From: Anaerolineaceae bacterium
GTDB taxonomy: Bacteria; Chloroflexota; Anaerolineae; Anaerolineales; Anaerolineaceae
DNA: 64,000 nucleotides
NCBI GenBank assembly: GCA_018056725.1
Contig: JAGPFF010000003.1
Location: forward strand, 18,905 to 82,904
Reading direction: 5' to 3'
The notes beneath the pieces are model-generated. The model saw only the letters and a program-made list of their open reading frames with translations. It was not told the DNA's origin and searched no databases. Position 1 is the stretch's first letter, and each line of letters begins with the position of its first letter. Below are positions 25,941 to 33,313 of the stretch, in pieces. The position numbers were made by a program, and so were the translations under genes.

Positions 25941-27587
25941 TTATTTCAAATAGCGCTGATACAGATTTTCGCGCACAAAGACTGCGCCAAAGTCAGTCTC
26001 AAGAGCGCGTATATACCCGGTAACGTTTCCATTCAAGGCGTCTGAATAGAAGGCGAGCATTTCTTTCATTCTTGCCGGATCAATCGCTCTGGAAATTTTG
26101 GCAGCGTCGGAAAAATAGATCATATTCTCTCGCTCAATGAACAGGACGTCGGCGTCCAGATCCTGCAGGTAGGGATAGGTCGCCAGATCCCAGTTTATCC
26201 TCACGTCGTATTCAGGACGGTCGGCGACGTACGCCCGCCAATCACGGTAGATGCGCAGCTTGCGGTCAATCTCGATCTTCTGCAGGATCTGATCTTCTGC
26301 CTGGCGGAACATCTGGATGCTGGTGGAGGTGGTTTCGCGCTTTTGAACGTTAAGGATGTCTTTCACATCGCGAGTCCCATTCAGTCCGATCTGGATGACG
26401 AACCCAATCATCAGGAGATAAGAAGCGACCCTGCCCCATACTACCTTTTTTGAGGTTTCAGTCGCCGCGGTGCCTTTGAGGGGGATGGCAGACGGCAAAT
26501 AATTGCCCAAGCTGGAAAGCAACGGCAGCGCTGCCGGGATCAGGTAGTGCTCACGCATCGTCGCCGCGAAAAGAAGGAAATACCCCAGGTAGCCAGCGAC
26601 CCAGGTGAGAATCACCAGACTGAGCAATCGGGTCTCGCGACGCAGGATGCCGTGGACAAGGGCGATCAACGAAAGGAAGAAAAACAGGATCGAAGCATAA
26701 TTTTTCTCAAAGACGGAGACAATTTGGCGAAACATGCTTTCGTTCGTATTTCCAATCACCCAAAACCCGAGCGTATTTTGCTGAAGGTTGGCTTTAAAAA
26801 CGGAGATGATTTCCGCCCGCTCCATTGGCAGCAACAGCAGCGGATTAGAAATAACCACCACTCCCAGCAGCAGCAACAGGTAGACACCGGCGCGACCCAA
26901 TGCCTTTTTCAAGGTCAGCCGGTGGGAGAAGAGCCCCACCCCCAGATAAACCGCATAAGTGATCACGAATAAAACACCCAGAATCTTGGCGCCGATAGCC
27001 AGCCCGCAGCTTACCGCGGAGAGGTAGAAGTATTTTCCAAAGTGAAATTCATCTTTTACCAGGAAGAATATAGTCAGCACAGAGAAGAAGGTGAGCAGAC
27101 TGTCAGGGTGCCACCACAGGTTATTCGCGAAAACAGCAGGCAGGCTAATCAAAAGAAGGAAGAGGAGGATGGAGCGTAGCCGGGATTTGAAGCGGGTTTG
27201 CAGCCAAACGAGGAGATAGATGGAAAGGAGGATGGGCAGCACGTTGATCATCTGGCGCAGCACCAGCATGATGAGCGGTGTCTGGAATGCCCAATCGCTG
27301 CCGAAGATCCATTTGACGGGCAATAACGAGAGGGCAGAGAAGAAATAGAAGGGGTAGCCGTAATAATAGTGCAGGTAGACCACAAAGTTGCGCACGGACT
27401 GGTAGAAGGTTTCGCCAGGGGTCAGCATGTGAATGACGTAGGGGTACTGCGCGTATTCGTCATGCTCGAAGACGCTGATCATATTGACGTCCTGCGCGCC
27501 GGTGAGATTTGCCGGTATGAAGATGGCAAAATAGATCAACCCGAAAGCAAGAAGCACAAGGAAGGTGGTACGCTGAGAGCGATCCAT
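25941..27587 (-). CDS. GT39-like (ArnT/PMT-type) membrane glycosyltransferase
   Basis: A 548-aa multi-pass protein. The acidic loop FEHDEYAQYPYV (residues 40-51) follows the first helix, as in ArnT/PMT-type enzymes, and HYYYGYPFYFFSAL follows. The C-terminal part is a soluble extracytoplasmic domain (YRDWRAYVADRPEYDV). Inferred to transfer a sugar from a polyprenyl phosphate carrier to an envelope acceptor. Confidence 0.7.
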   Translation of the reverse strand: MDRSQRTTFLVLLAFGLIYFAIFIPANLTGAQDVNMISVFEHDEYAQYPYVIHMLTPGETFYQSVRNFVVYLHYYYGYPFYFFSALSLLPVKWIFGSDWAFQTPLIMLVLRQMINVLPILLSIYLLVWLQTRFKSRLRSILLFLLLISLPAVFANNLWWHPDSLLTFFSVLTIFFLVKDEFHFGKYFYLSAVSCGLAIGAKILGVLFVITYAVYLGVGLFSHRLTLKKALGRAGVYLLLLLGVVVISNPLLLLPMERAEIISVFKANLQQNTLGFWVIGNTNESMFRQIVSVFEKNYASILFFFLSLIALVHGILRRETRLLSLVILTWVAGYLGYFLLFAATMREHYLIPAALPLLSSLGNYLPSAIPLKGTAATETSKKVVWGRVASYLLMIGFVIQIGLNGTRDVKDILNVQKRETTSTSIQMFRQAEDQILQKIEIDRKLRIYRDWRAYVADRPEYDVRINWDLATYPYLQDLDADVLFIERENMIYFSDAAKISRAIDPARMKEMLAFYSDALNGNVTGYIRALETDFGAVFVRENLYQRYLK

Positions 27588-27710
27588 GGTGATGATGAAA
27601 TTATACCCTCCCGCCCCTTGGCAGAGGATGTCAACAGAGCACGGGATGTAGAGGTGTCACATCGAGCCGCACGCTGCGGACAGGATGCCAAGGTAAACAA
27701 AATCTTAAAC

Positions 27711-27734
27711 AAAAAAGCCCTTACGGGCTTTTAA
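27711..27734 (-). terminator. intrinsic terminator, probably the original one of tRNA-Asn
   Basis: AAAAGCCC (27713-27720) and GGGCTTTT (27725-27732) form the stem; the A-run before it gives a U-run on the - strand. It lies eight bases past the 3' tRNA remnant at 27742-27782, so it most likely terminated tRNA-Asn before the island inserted. Confidence 0.7.
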
Positions 27735-27741
27735 GTCTGAT

Positions 27742-27782
27742 GGCTCCTCGTCGAGGACTCGAACCTCGAACCTAGCGGATAA
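27742..27782 (-). repeat. displaced 3' end of tRNA-Asn (att-type repeat, distal copy)
   Basis: These 41 bases match 29567-29607 with three differences, and correspond to the tRNA-Asn gene from the 3' side of the anticodon loop to the end of the acceptor stem and CC. The 5' half of a tRNA is absent. Two of the three differences pair with each other in the T-stem. This is what integration at a tRNA gene leaves behind. Confidence 0.8.
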
Positions 27783-27923
27783 TTCTTCTGACCCTGTTGG
27801 TATACATTAAAACGTAGTAGTAATTTGGGAATAATTAATTCCGGGAATTTTTTACGAATTTAAAAATCACTTCAGAAAATGTAGTTAAGTCTTTGGCATC
27901 GTTTACATTAACAAGAGTTATGG

Positions 27924-29402
27924 TTATTTGAAATATGGTTTTATTCCATTGAAGTTTTCCACAGCGATAATTCCGTCAACTCCATAATATTTTGCCGCAC
28001 AAGCATTTACCCAGTGATTTTCATTGGATTGCAGTTCAGTTATGCCCCCAATTTGGTCAAAGGCAGGGACAGTTATGTGCCTTTTTCCTAAGTTTTTCTC
28101 CTGAAGAATCCATGCTTCCCTTTGGTCCCAAGCCAATGCCCGTGCTCGGAGTGGCAGAATACCAGCATATAAGCTTGGTAACATCCTACCGGTATACGCA
28201 ACTATAAATAATCCCAAAATTAAAATCCCTATGCTTCGCATCATTTTAGGAAACTTCAAGATGGCTAATTTGGTAATTAATTCACTGGTGAGAAAACCAA
28301 GGAGAAATAAAGTCCAAATCAATAAATAATGAATTGGAAACCAGGCTCTTTCCTCAGGATATACCGATCGAATCAATACAGTTGGTACTGTATTAAAAAC
28401 GCTAATTAGATAGATAGAGACAACTAAGAACAGTGTATATATTCCAAGGGCTTTTTTAGAAATTTCCAAGTGATTTTCTAATATCATGTTTAGGAATGCC
28501 CCAAAGCCAAAAATAACCAAGAATGGAAGCCATTTTCCCTTTAACGAATAATAGAGAAAATCGAAGCCGTATCGAAATGATTTTTCTAGAAATGTGAATA
28601 GGTCGGGTCTTTTTACAGACGCGGCACTCAAATGAAAAGCATTATTTGGACTTATCAATAAGAAGAATATGCCTAATAAATTTGCAACTAGAATTGTTGA
28701 AAACAGCCAGATGAGAAAACTTAAATGTGCTTTCTTACGATTTAAACCCAGTATTAAAAACATTGCCATCGACCAAAGTCCTAGTTGCCACATTGCTGCT
28801 GTTTCCGAAAATCCTACTGAGATGAAACTAATTAGAGCAATTTCGAGGAAATTAGACCATATAAATTTTCGACTCCGTCCAATCTTTATCCCTCTAGCTG
28901 CCAAAAAAGTATTTGTTATTATAGGAAAGAGATAGGGAAAACTACCCGATCTCCAATAGAAAATTTGGTACAAGTCTGGAGCCAAGTATAGAGAAAATAC
29001 CAAAACCAAAAGACTAATAGCGATCGAATATCTCTTCTCTATCTTCTTCAGAAACAGAACTTGTATTTGGTTTACCAAAAAAATCAACGCCCCAAGCCAT
29101 AATAAAATTGATATTCCGGATATCCATCGGTAGAACGAGGTTCCTCCTGCTAACTCAGCAATTCCAGAAAATAGCGTAAGGGAATACCGATTTCCATTGT
29201 ATTCAGTGTCTGCTGTATAGGCTTCGTACTGGGCAGTAATAAAGCCTTTAGTTAGAACATCCTTACCATAACAATAATCATCTTGTAAATATCTTGAAAA
29301 GAAACCTTTGTAAGCAAAGCTAAATAATGAGACAAATAGAATCAAAATCAAAAAATATAAGATCCACTTTTTCAATAATTGGTTCTCAACAAGTAATTTC
29401 AT
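27924..29402 (-). CDS. AT-rich multi-pass membrane protein, DUF6056-like
   Basis: A 492-aa protein with about eleven hydrophobic helices. After helix 1 comes RYLQDDYCYG (Asp41-Asp42), similar to DUF6056 proteins, a GT-C-like family of unknown activity. A WRSGSFPYLFPI segment and a C-terminal extracytoplasmic tail follow. Codon use is strongly AT-rich compared with all neighbours. It is the only cargo gene of the tRNA-Asn island. Possible role: modification of a surface glycan, by analogy only. Confidence 0.6.
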   Translation of the reverse strand: MKLLVENQLLKKWILYFLILILFVSLFSFAYKGFFSRYLQDDYCYGKDVLTKGFITAQYEAYTADTEYNGNRYSLTLFSGIAELAGGTSFYRWISGISILLWLGALIFLVNQIQVLFLKKIEKRYSIAISLLVLVFSLYLAPDLYQIFYWRSGSFPYLFPIITNTFLAARGIKIGRSRKFIWSNFLEIALISFISVGFSETAAMWQLGLWSMAMFLILGLNRKKAHLSFLIWLFSTILVANLLGIFFLLISPNNAFHLSAASVKRPDLFTFLEKSFRYGFDFLYYSLKGKWLPFLVIFGFGAFLNMILENHLEISKKALGIYTLFLVVSIYLISVFNTVPTVLIRSVYPEERAWFPIHYLLIWTLFLLGFLTSELITKLAILKFPKMMRSIGILILGLFIVAYTGRMLPSLYAGILPLRARALAWDQREAWILQEKNLGKRHITVPAFDQIGGITELQSNENHWVNACAAKYYGVDGIIAVENFNGIKPYFK

Positions 29403-29522
29403 AGGAATCTCTTCTACGCTTCTATTATTTAATAAAAATGGAAAAATCTATGGGAATGGCTTTTTCAAAAATTACTCACCGAATATCTTTACACGAGTTT
29501 CTTTAAATTATAGCATTGGTGT

Positions 29523-29557
29523 AAAAAAGACACTCTGAACAATTAAGAGTGTCTTTC
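29523..29557 (-). terminator. terminator of tRNA-Asn carried by the island
   Basis: GACACTCT (29529-29536) pairs with AGAGTGTC (29546-29553); six A before the stem give the U-run on the - strand. It lies inside the island, just past the intact tRNA gene. Confidence 0.85.
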
Positions 29558-29566
29558 TAAGGCTAA

Positions 29567-29607
29567 GGCTCCTCGTCGAAGACTCGAACTTCGAACCTAG
29601 CGGTTAA
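29567..29607 (-). repeat. att-type repeat within tRNA-Asn (proximal copy)
   Basis: The 3' half of the intact tRNA-Asn plus CC. It matches 27742-27782 with three mismatches over 41 bases. Confidence 0.8.
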
Positions 29608-29641
29608 CAGCCGCCCGCTCTGCCGATTGAGCTAACGAGGA
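29569..29641 (-). tRNA. tRNA-Asn (GTT)
   Basis: A 73-base cloverleaf reads on the - strand: acceptor TCCTCGT/ACGAGGA, D-stem GCTC/GAGC, anticodon stem GGCGG/CCGCT with loop CTGTTAA (anticodon GTT), T-stem CGAAG/CTTCG around TTCGAGT, discriminator G, then CC without an encoded final A. Its 3' half is supplied by the island on the left. A near-perfect promoter lies just upstream. Confidence 0.95.
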
Positions 29642-29652
29642 AAGCGTCCTTT

Positions 29653-29680
29653 ATTATAATTCAGGTACGCTTGCTGTCAA
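29653..29680 (-). promoter_or_regulatory. promoter of tRNA-Asn
   Basis: On the - strand TTGACA (29680-29675) and TATAAT (29658-29653) are separated by 16 bases. The tRNA 5' end follows 11 bases after the -10. Confidence 0.8.
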
Positions 29681-29687
29681 GCGTCTT

Positions 29688-29720
29688 AAAAAAGGCTGCC
29701 CCGTGTTGTGGGGCAGCCTC
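29688..29720 (-). terminator. terminator of the small secreted protein gene
   Basis: GGCTGCCCC (29694-29702) pairs with GGGGCAGCC (29710-29718); the A-run at 29688-29693 gives the U-run on the - strand. Confidence 0.9.
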
Positions 29721-29742
29721 TTCTTGAATCTGTTAAGTGACC

Positions 29743-30246
29743 TTACGGCAGGTTCGGGCAGGTGCCTGCTTGCGCTCCGTAGCCAAACATCCCTCCCCCA
29801 AGACCGCTGCCGGCACGCATCCCGGCGCCGCGCGCCCCCAAGCCACCCCTGTTTGCCCCAAAAGCCTGGCTCATTCGCTCTGCCTGTGCTTCATCAATGT
29901 ACCCCGCAGCCAGTGCCGCGTCAGCCACAGAAGCGTGAATGGTACTCTTCAGGTCACGGAACTCCGCCAGCGTCAGTCCGGTGGAAAGAGCAATCGACGA
30001 CATACGTTCCCCTGCATCCAGACGGGTCTCCAGTTCCTCCACACTGATGCCGAGCTCGGTTGACCAGGCTTCGATCATCAGGGTGTGTACCTCTTCATTC
30101 ACCAACCGGTCGGTGTCCGGGCTGGTTGCGGTGCCGTACCCCGCGCCCCGACCGTTGTATGGTCCCTGTGCACTGGCAGTGCTGGTAAAACCAACCGCGG
30201 TAACGATCACACCTGCTAAAAGTAAACTAAATAGTATCTTTTTCAT
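29743..30246 (-). CDS. small secreted protein with Gly-rich tail, unknown
   Basis: A 167-aa product with an N-terminal signal peptide (KKILFSLLLAGVIVTAVGF, cleavage likely after ASA). A helical middle region follows (ELGISVEELETRLDAGERM ... LTLAEFRDL), and the tail is rich in Gly, Arg and Met. The start at 30246 is set by AAAGGAGATC; a much longer in-frame ORF upstream is only read-through over azlD in another frame. I do not recognise a family. It has its own terminator and is probably monocistronic. Confidence 0.7.
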   Translation of the reverse strand: MKKILFSLLLAGVIVTAVGFTSTASAQGPYNGRGAGYGTATSPDTDRLVNEEVHTLMIEAWSTELGISVEELETRLDAGERMSSIALSTGLTLAEFRDLKSTIHASVADAALAAGYIDEAQAERMSQAFGANRGGLGARGAGMRAGSGLGGGMFGYGAQAGTCPNLP

Positions 30247-30377
30247 TTTGATCTCCTTTTTTTTTCGCAAAGATTGTCTCTTTGTGATTGCCTCCATCAT
30301 AGCTGCCAAATTTGAAGAAGTTATGAAGAGAAAATGAAAAATATATGAATGTTTGGGAAAGCGATCTTCTGATCTGT

Positions 30378-30710
30378 CTAACTGCCTGGGGCAAGCAGGC
30401 GTATCAGCGCCACCACTGCCATGCCGGTGAGTACGGTCAGAAAGAGGCTTTTTCGCTTCCATGCCACCAACGCTGAGGGAAGTGCCGCCCACAGGTAGAG
30501 GTTTTGACCGTTCAGGTTGAGCTGTCCGTTCTCCACCAGCAAGGTAGGCAGCAGCAAGGCGGATAAAATTGCCGCAGGAATATAGCGCAGCCACGCTGCC
30601 AGAAAAGGCGGCAGGGCTCGTCCGCGCAGGAACCACGCCGGCAGCAGGCGCGGAAGGTAAGTTACCAGCGCCATCCCGAGGATCGTGATCAGCAGGGTCG
30701 TTTGCGCCAT
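30378..30710 (-). CDS. azlD: AzlD-like branched-chain amino acid transport subunit
   Basis: A 110-aa protein with four hydrophobic helices, LVTYLPRLLPAWFL near the start and LRYIPAAILSALLLP, both typical of AzlD. It pairs with AzlC to export branched-chain amino acids (known in Bacillus and, as BrnFE, in Corynebacterium). The start at 30710 follows GGAG and overlaps the end of azlC by 22 bases, so translation is coupled. A longer in-frame start at 30767 adds unconserved residues. Confidence 0.8.
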   Translation of the reverse strand: MAQTTLLITILGMALVTYLPRLLPAWFLRGRALPPFLAAWLRYIPAAILSALLLPTLLVENGQLNLNGQNLYLWAALPSALVAWKRKSLFLTVLTGMAVVALIRLLAPGS

Positions 30711-31399
30711 GTCTCCACTCCAGCGGCAATGGCTGCACAAATCACCGCCGCCAAAATAACGTTCCACTGCGTTTGCCCCGCGATCCAGAAGAGCATGGAA
30801 AGACCGCCGGCAGCCAGCGCCACGCCAAGGGTTGCTCTTCCGCGGATCTGCAGAATGAGCAGTGCAATAAACATGGCTGGGAGGGCATAATCCAATCCCA
30901 GCGGACGAACATCAGCGATCCTTCCCCCGGCAAGCACACCTAAAAGTGAGCCACCGATCCAGGCGAGATGGCAAATCAGATTGATGCCCAGCGCGTGACT
31001 GGCTTTCAATTCTCCACGTTCGAAGCGCAGGCTGTGAACCCCAAAGGTTTCATCCGTCAGTTCGGCACAAAAAGCCATCACCTCACTGTTTTTCCATTTT
31101 TGAAGGGAAGGGGAAAGCGACGCGCTCATCAGCAGGTGACGCAGGTTGATGACAAAAGTGGCGATAATGATCGCCCAGGGAGTGAGCCCCTGACTGATCA
31201 GGCTCACCGCCATCAACTGAGAAGAGCCGGCAAAAACAATCACCGACATCAATGTCGCCGTAAAGACGTCCATACCGGCAGCAGCTGCGAGGACGCCATA
31301 AGCAAAGCCAATGGGAAGATAGCCCATCACGACCGGCAGGGCAGGTGCCAGCACAGAAAGAGATGTCGTTAATGGGGCAAGTCGGTGGGGATGAGTCAT
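30689..31399 (-). CDS. azlC: AzlC-like branched-chain amino acid transport permease
   Basis: A 236-aa protein with the AzlC pattern: ALPVVMGYLPIGFAYGVLA, VFAGSSQLMAVSLI, FVINLRHLLMSASL and ELTDETFGV. It works with AzlD. The in-frame ATG at 31471 would add 24 residues of low conservation and reaches close to the divergent ferredoxin promoter; I prefer 31399 but cannot exclude the longer form. Confidence 0.85.
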   Translation of the reverse strand: MTHPHRLAPLTTSLSVLAPALPVVMGYLPIGFAYGVLAAAAGMDVFTATLMSVIVFAGSSQLMAVSLISQGLTPWAIIIATFVINLRHLLMSASLSPSLQKWKNSEVMAFCAELTDETFGVHSLRFERGELKASHALGINLICHLAWIGGSLLGVLAGGRIADVRPLGLDYALPAMFIALLILQIRGRATLGVALAAGGLSMLFWIAGQTQWNVILAAVICAAIAAGVETWRKRPC

Positions 31400-31488
31400 T
31401 CGCTTCGCCAGCAGAAATTTAGGCTGGATTATACCTTCGATCGGGATAAATTTCAGCGGAAATGGTGACATTTTCCAATCTCTCTTGA

Positions 31489-31517
31489 TTGACAGCCCAC
31501 TCGCTCGGTGCTATTCT
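31489..31517 (+). promoter_or_regulatory. promoter of the ferredoxin gene
   Basis: TTGACA (31489-31494) and TATTCT (31512-31517) are 17 bases apart, about 40 bases before the ferredoxin start. Confidence 0.6.
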
Positions 31518-31558
31518 ATACTTCGGAAGATATCCCTCCAAAAGGAGAAGAAAAGAAC

Positions 31559-31729
31559 ATGACATACAAGATCACCACAGATTGCATCATGTGCGGCGCC
31601 TGCGAAGCCGAATGCCCCGAGGGTGCCATTTCCGCCGGAGACACTCAGTACGTGATTGACCCCGCCAAGTGCAAGGATTGCGGTTCCTGCGCTGAGGTTT
31701 GTCCCACCGGTTCCTGCGTACCCGCCTGA
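31559..31729 (+). CDS. 2[4Fe-4S] ferredoxin
   Basis: A 56-aa bacterial ferredoxin with two clusters: CIMCGACEAECP and CKDCGSCAEVCP, each CxxCxxCxxxCP. It is a small cytoplasmic electron carrier for low-potential reactions of anaerobic metabolism. The start at 31559 follows AAAGGAGAAG. It has its own promoter and terminator, so it is monocistronic. Confidence 0.95.
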   Translation: MTYKITTDCIMCGACEAECPEGAISAGDTQYVIDPAKCKDCGSCAEVCPTGSCVPA

Positions 31730-31749
31730 TTTTGAAATCGCACCCCCTC

Positions 31750-31780
31750 AAAAAGCCTTCCCTTCTGGAAAGGCTTTTTT
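31750..31780 (+). terminator. terminator of the ferredoxin gene
   Basis: AAAAGCCTT and AAGGCTTTT form the stem around CCCTTCTGGA and end in a T-run. The T-run merges with the -35 region of the next promoter. Confidence 0.8.
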
Positions 31781-31807
31781 GCGTGCAAAAAGCAGCAATG
31801 CTATAAT
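31779..31807 (+). promoter_or_regulatory. promoter of the deoxynucleoside kinase gene
   Basis: TTGCGT (31779-31784) and TATAAT (31802-31807) are 17 bases apart, 38 bases before the kinase start. Confidence 0.6.
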
Positions 31808-31845
31808 TTTTTTGCGTCATTAATTCATGCCCCTCGAGGATGTCC

Positions 31846-32505
31846 ATGAAAAAATTTATTGCGGTGGCGGGTAACATTGGCGTTGGCAAATCCACGCTGG
31901 TAGAAATGATCAGCGTAAGACTGGATTGTCAGCCTTTTTTTGAACCAGTAGCTGAAAACCCTTATCTCGCAGATTTCTACCGGGATATGAAGACCTGGAG
32001 CTTTCATTCGCAAATCTTCTTTCTTACTCACCGCCTGCGCATTCATCAGGATCTGGTACGCGCCACCTGTTCGGTTATCCAGGACCGCAGCATCTACGAA
32101 GACGCTGAAGTATTCGCTTACAACCTTTTTCTACAGGGGAACCTATCCGAACGCGATTACACCACTTATCGCTCTCTCTATCGCACTTTAGCCGAGTATC
32201 TGCCACCGCCTGACCTGGTAATTTACCTGCGGGCGTCGGTATCCACCCTGCTGCAGCGCATTGAACTGCGCAACCGGGATTATGAACGCAGCATCTCACC
32301 GGAATATCTGGAACAATTGAATCTGCTGTACGAAAACTGGATCCAGCACTTTACCCTCTGCCCGGTGCTGACGGTGCCGGCGGATGATCTGGATTATGTG
32401 GCGCATCCGCGCCACCTGGAATTAATTATTTCCAAAGTGAAGGAAAAACTGACGGGGAAGGAAGAAGTCGTCTTTACCCGCGAAGAAGCCAATTCCATCG
32501 AATAG
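31846..32505 (+). CDS. deoxynucleoside kinase (dAK/dGK family), copy 1
   Basis: A 219-aa salvage kinase that phosphorylates deoxynucleosides. P-loop GNIGVGKST lies near residue 9, the substrate segment FEPVAENPYLADFY near residue 35, the DRSIYED (DRS-type) block near residue 80 and the Arg-rich lid RIELRNRDYERS. The second ATG (31846) is better placed after CGAGGA than the one at 31840. A paralogue lies at 34318-34953 on the other strand. Confidence 0.88.
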   Translation: MKKFIAVAGNIGVGKSTLVEMISVRLDCQPFFEPVAENPYLADFYRDMKTWSFHSQIFFLTHRLRIHQDLVRATCSVIQDRSIYEDAEVFAYNLFLQGNLSERDYTTYRSLYRTLAEYLPPPDLVIYLRASVSTLLQRIELRNRDYERSISPEYLEQLNLLYENWIQHFTLCPVLTVPADDLDYVAHPRHLELIISKVKEKLTGKEEVVFTREEANSIE

Positions 32506-32553
32506 CAGACATCTCGATCCATTGATGTCTGTTGCAATCGCGTCGATAGACAA

Positions 32554-32820
32554 TCAGCTCTTGATGTCAACTACAAGCTTGATTGCTGTGCGGACTTTTC
32601 CTTCTATTTCCACATCAACGAATTCAGGCATACAGTAGATTGACAATCCATCCTCTGCGAGGTATCCCCTGGCCAATACCAGTGCTTTGACGGCTTGATT
32701 GACTGCTCCTGCTCCAATCGCCTGGATATCTGCGTGTTTATGCTCACGTATCACCCCGGCGATGGCGCCAGCAACTGCTGCGGTGCGCGAATTGGCTTTG
32801 ACCTTAATGACATCTACCAT
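32554..32820 (-). CDS. spoVS: stage V sporulation protein S family
   Basis: An 88-aa protein that matches SpoVS almost end to end (IKVKANSRTAAVAGAIAG, then AIGAGAVNQAVKALVLARGYL). In Bacillus SpoVS affects septation and sporulation; it is also widespread in non-spore-formers, where its Alba-like fold suggests nucleic-acid binding. It lies next to the DnaA-box cluster. Confidence 0.93.
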   Translation of the reverse strand: MVDVIKVKANSRTAAVAGAIAGVIREHKHADIQAIGAGAVNQAVKALVLARGYLAEDGLSIYCMPEFVDVEIEGKVRTAIKLVVDIKS

Positions 32821-32987
32821 AATGTTCTCCCTCCTGAAAGATTTTCAGGAATGTATGGCCAAATGGGGTAGTAAAATGCTCCTTTTTTTCATTGTACACA
32901 TTCCACAGGGCAAATTCAAGCCTGTGTTTGATGATCCCTCTTTATTCTCTTATTTGTTAATCAGTAGATAGTAGTCGTAGTAGGGGC

Positions 32988-33297
32988 TGTGCAAAAGTGG
33001 AGAAACAGAGCGAAAACGGGTCCAAGCACCAGATCTGGGGTGCCTTGTGCCATCTACACCCCGAATGTGGGGGATAGGGAGAGAGCCTTTCTCCCCGGTT
33101 GTATGTGCACCGTCTGTGGAAAAAAACAAAAAAGTTGAAAAACACCGCTTAGTTAAAAAACATGTGGAAAAGAGGGAGAAACTGCCAGTTTCTCCACCGA
33201 TTTTTTGGCTTTGTTTGTGGAGAAAAAGGGGATTTTGACATGCTTTATCCACAAAAAACAGCCAGTTATCCACAGGTTTCTAGAGAGTTGTGCACAA
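32988..33297. other. DnaA-box cluster, candidate oriC or DnaA-titration site
   Basis: The gene-free interval 32821-33313 contains two perfect TTATCCACA boxes (33245-33253, 33266-33274) and five sites one mismatch away: 32988-32996, 33115-33123, 33163-33171 and 33216-33224 on the - strand, and TTGTGCACA at 33288-33296. An A-rich stretch at 33120-33161 could be an unwinding element. A 9-bp hairpin (33175-33183/33187-33195) also lies here. dnaA is not in the window, and flanking genes point toward this site, which is unusual for an origin. Confidence 0.5.
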
Positions 33298-33313
33298 AAT
33301 GGGGAAAATGACG

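Larger units (their letters stand above)
27783..29566. mobile_element. mini-island inserted at tRNA-Asn
   Basis: The segment between the two copies of the tRNA-Asn 3' end is about 1.8 kb and visibly more AT-rich than its surroundings. It carries one gene (27924-29402) and a terminator next to the intact tRNA. No integrase is present, so it is either a remnant of a larger element or was moved in trans. The flanking repeats and base composition are direct observations. Horizontal origin is the inference. Confidence 0.65.

Noticed and set aside
29743..30738. 331-aa reading frame on the - strand extending the small secreted protein upstream
   Set aside because: The extension runs antiparallel to nothing but overlaps azlD and azlC in another frame, lacks conservation, and a signal peptide with a strong ribosome site begins at 30246.
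32821..33313. Convergent gene orientation suggesting a replication terminus rather than an origin
   Set aside because: Genes on both sides mostly point toward this gap, which would fit a terminus, but no dif-like 28-base palindrome was seen and the DnaA-box cluster speaks for an initiation or titration site. Skew samples were not decisive, so I keep the origin call only at moderate confidence.
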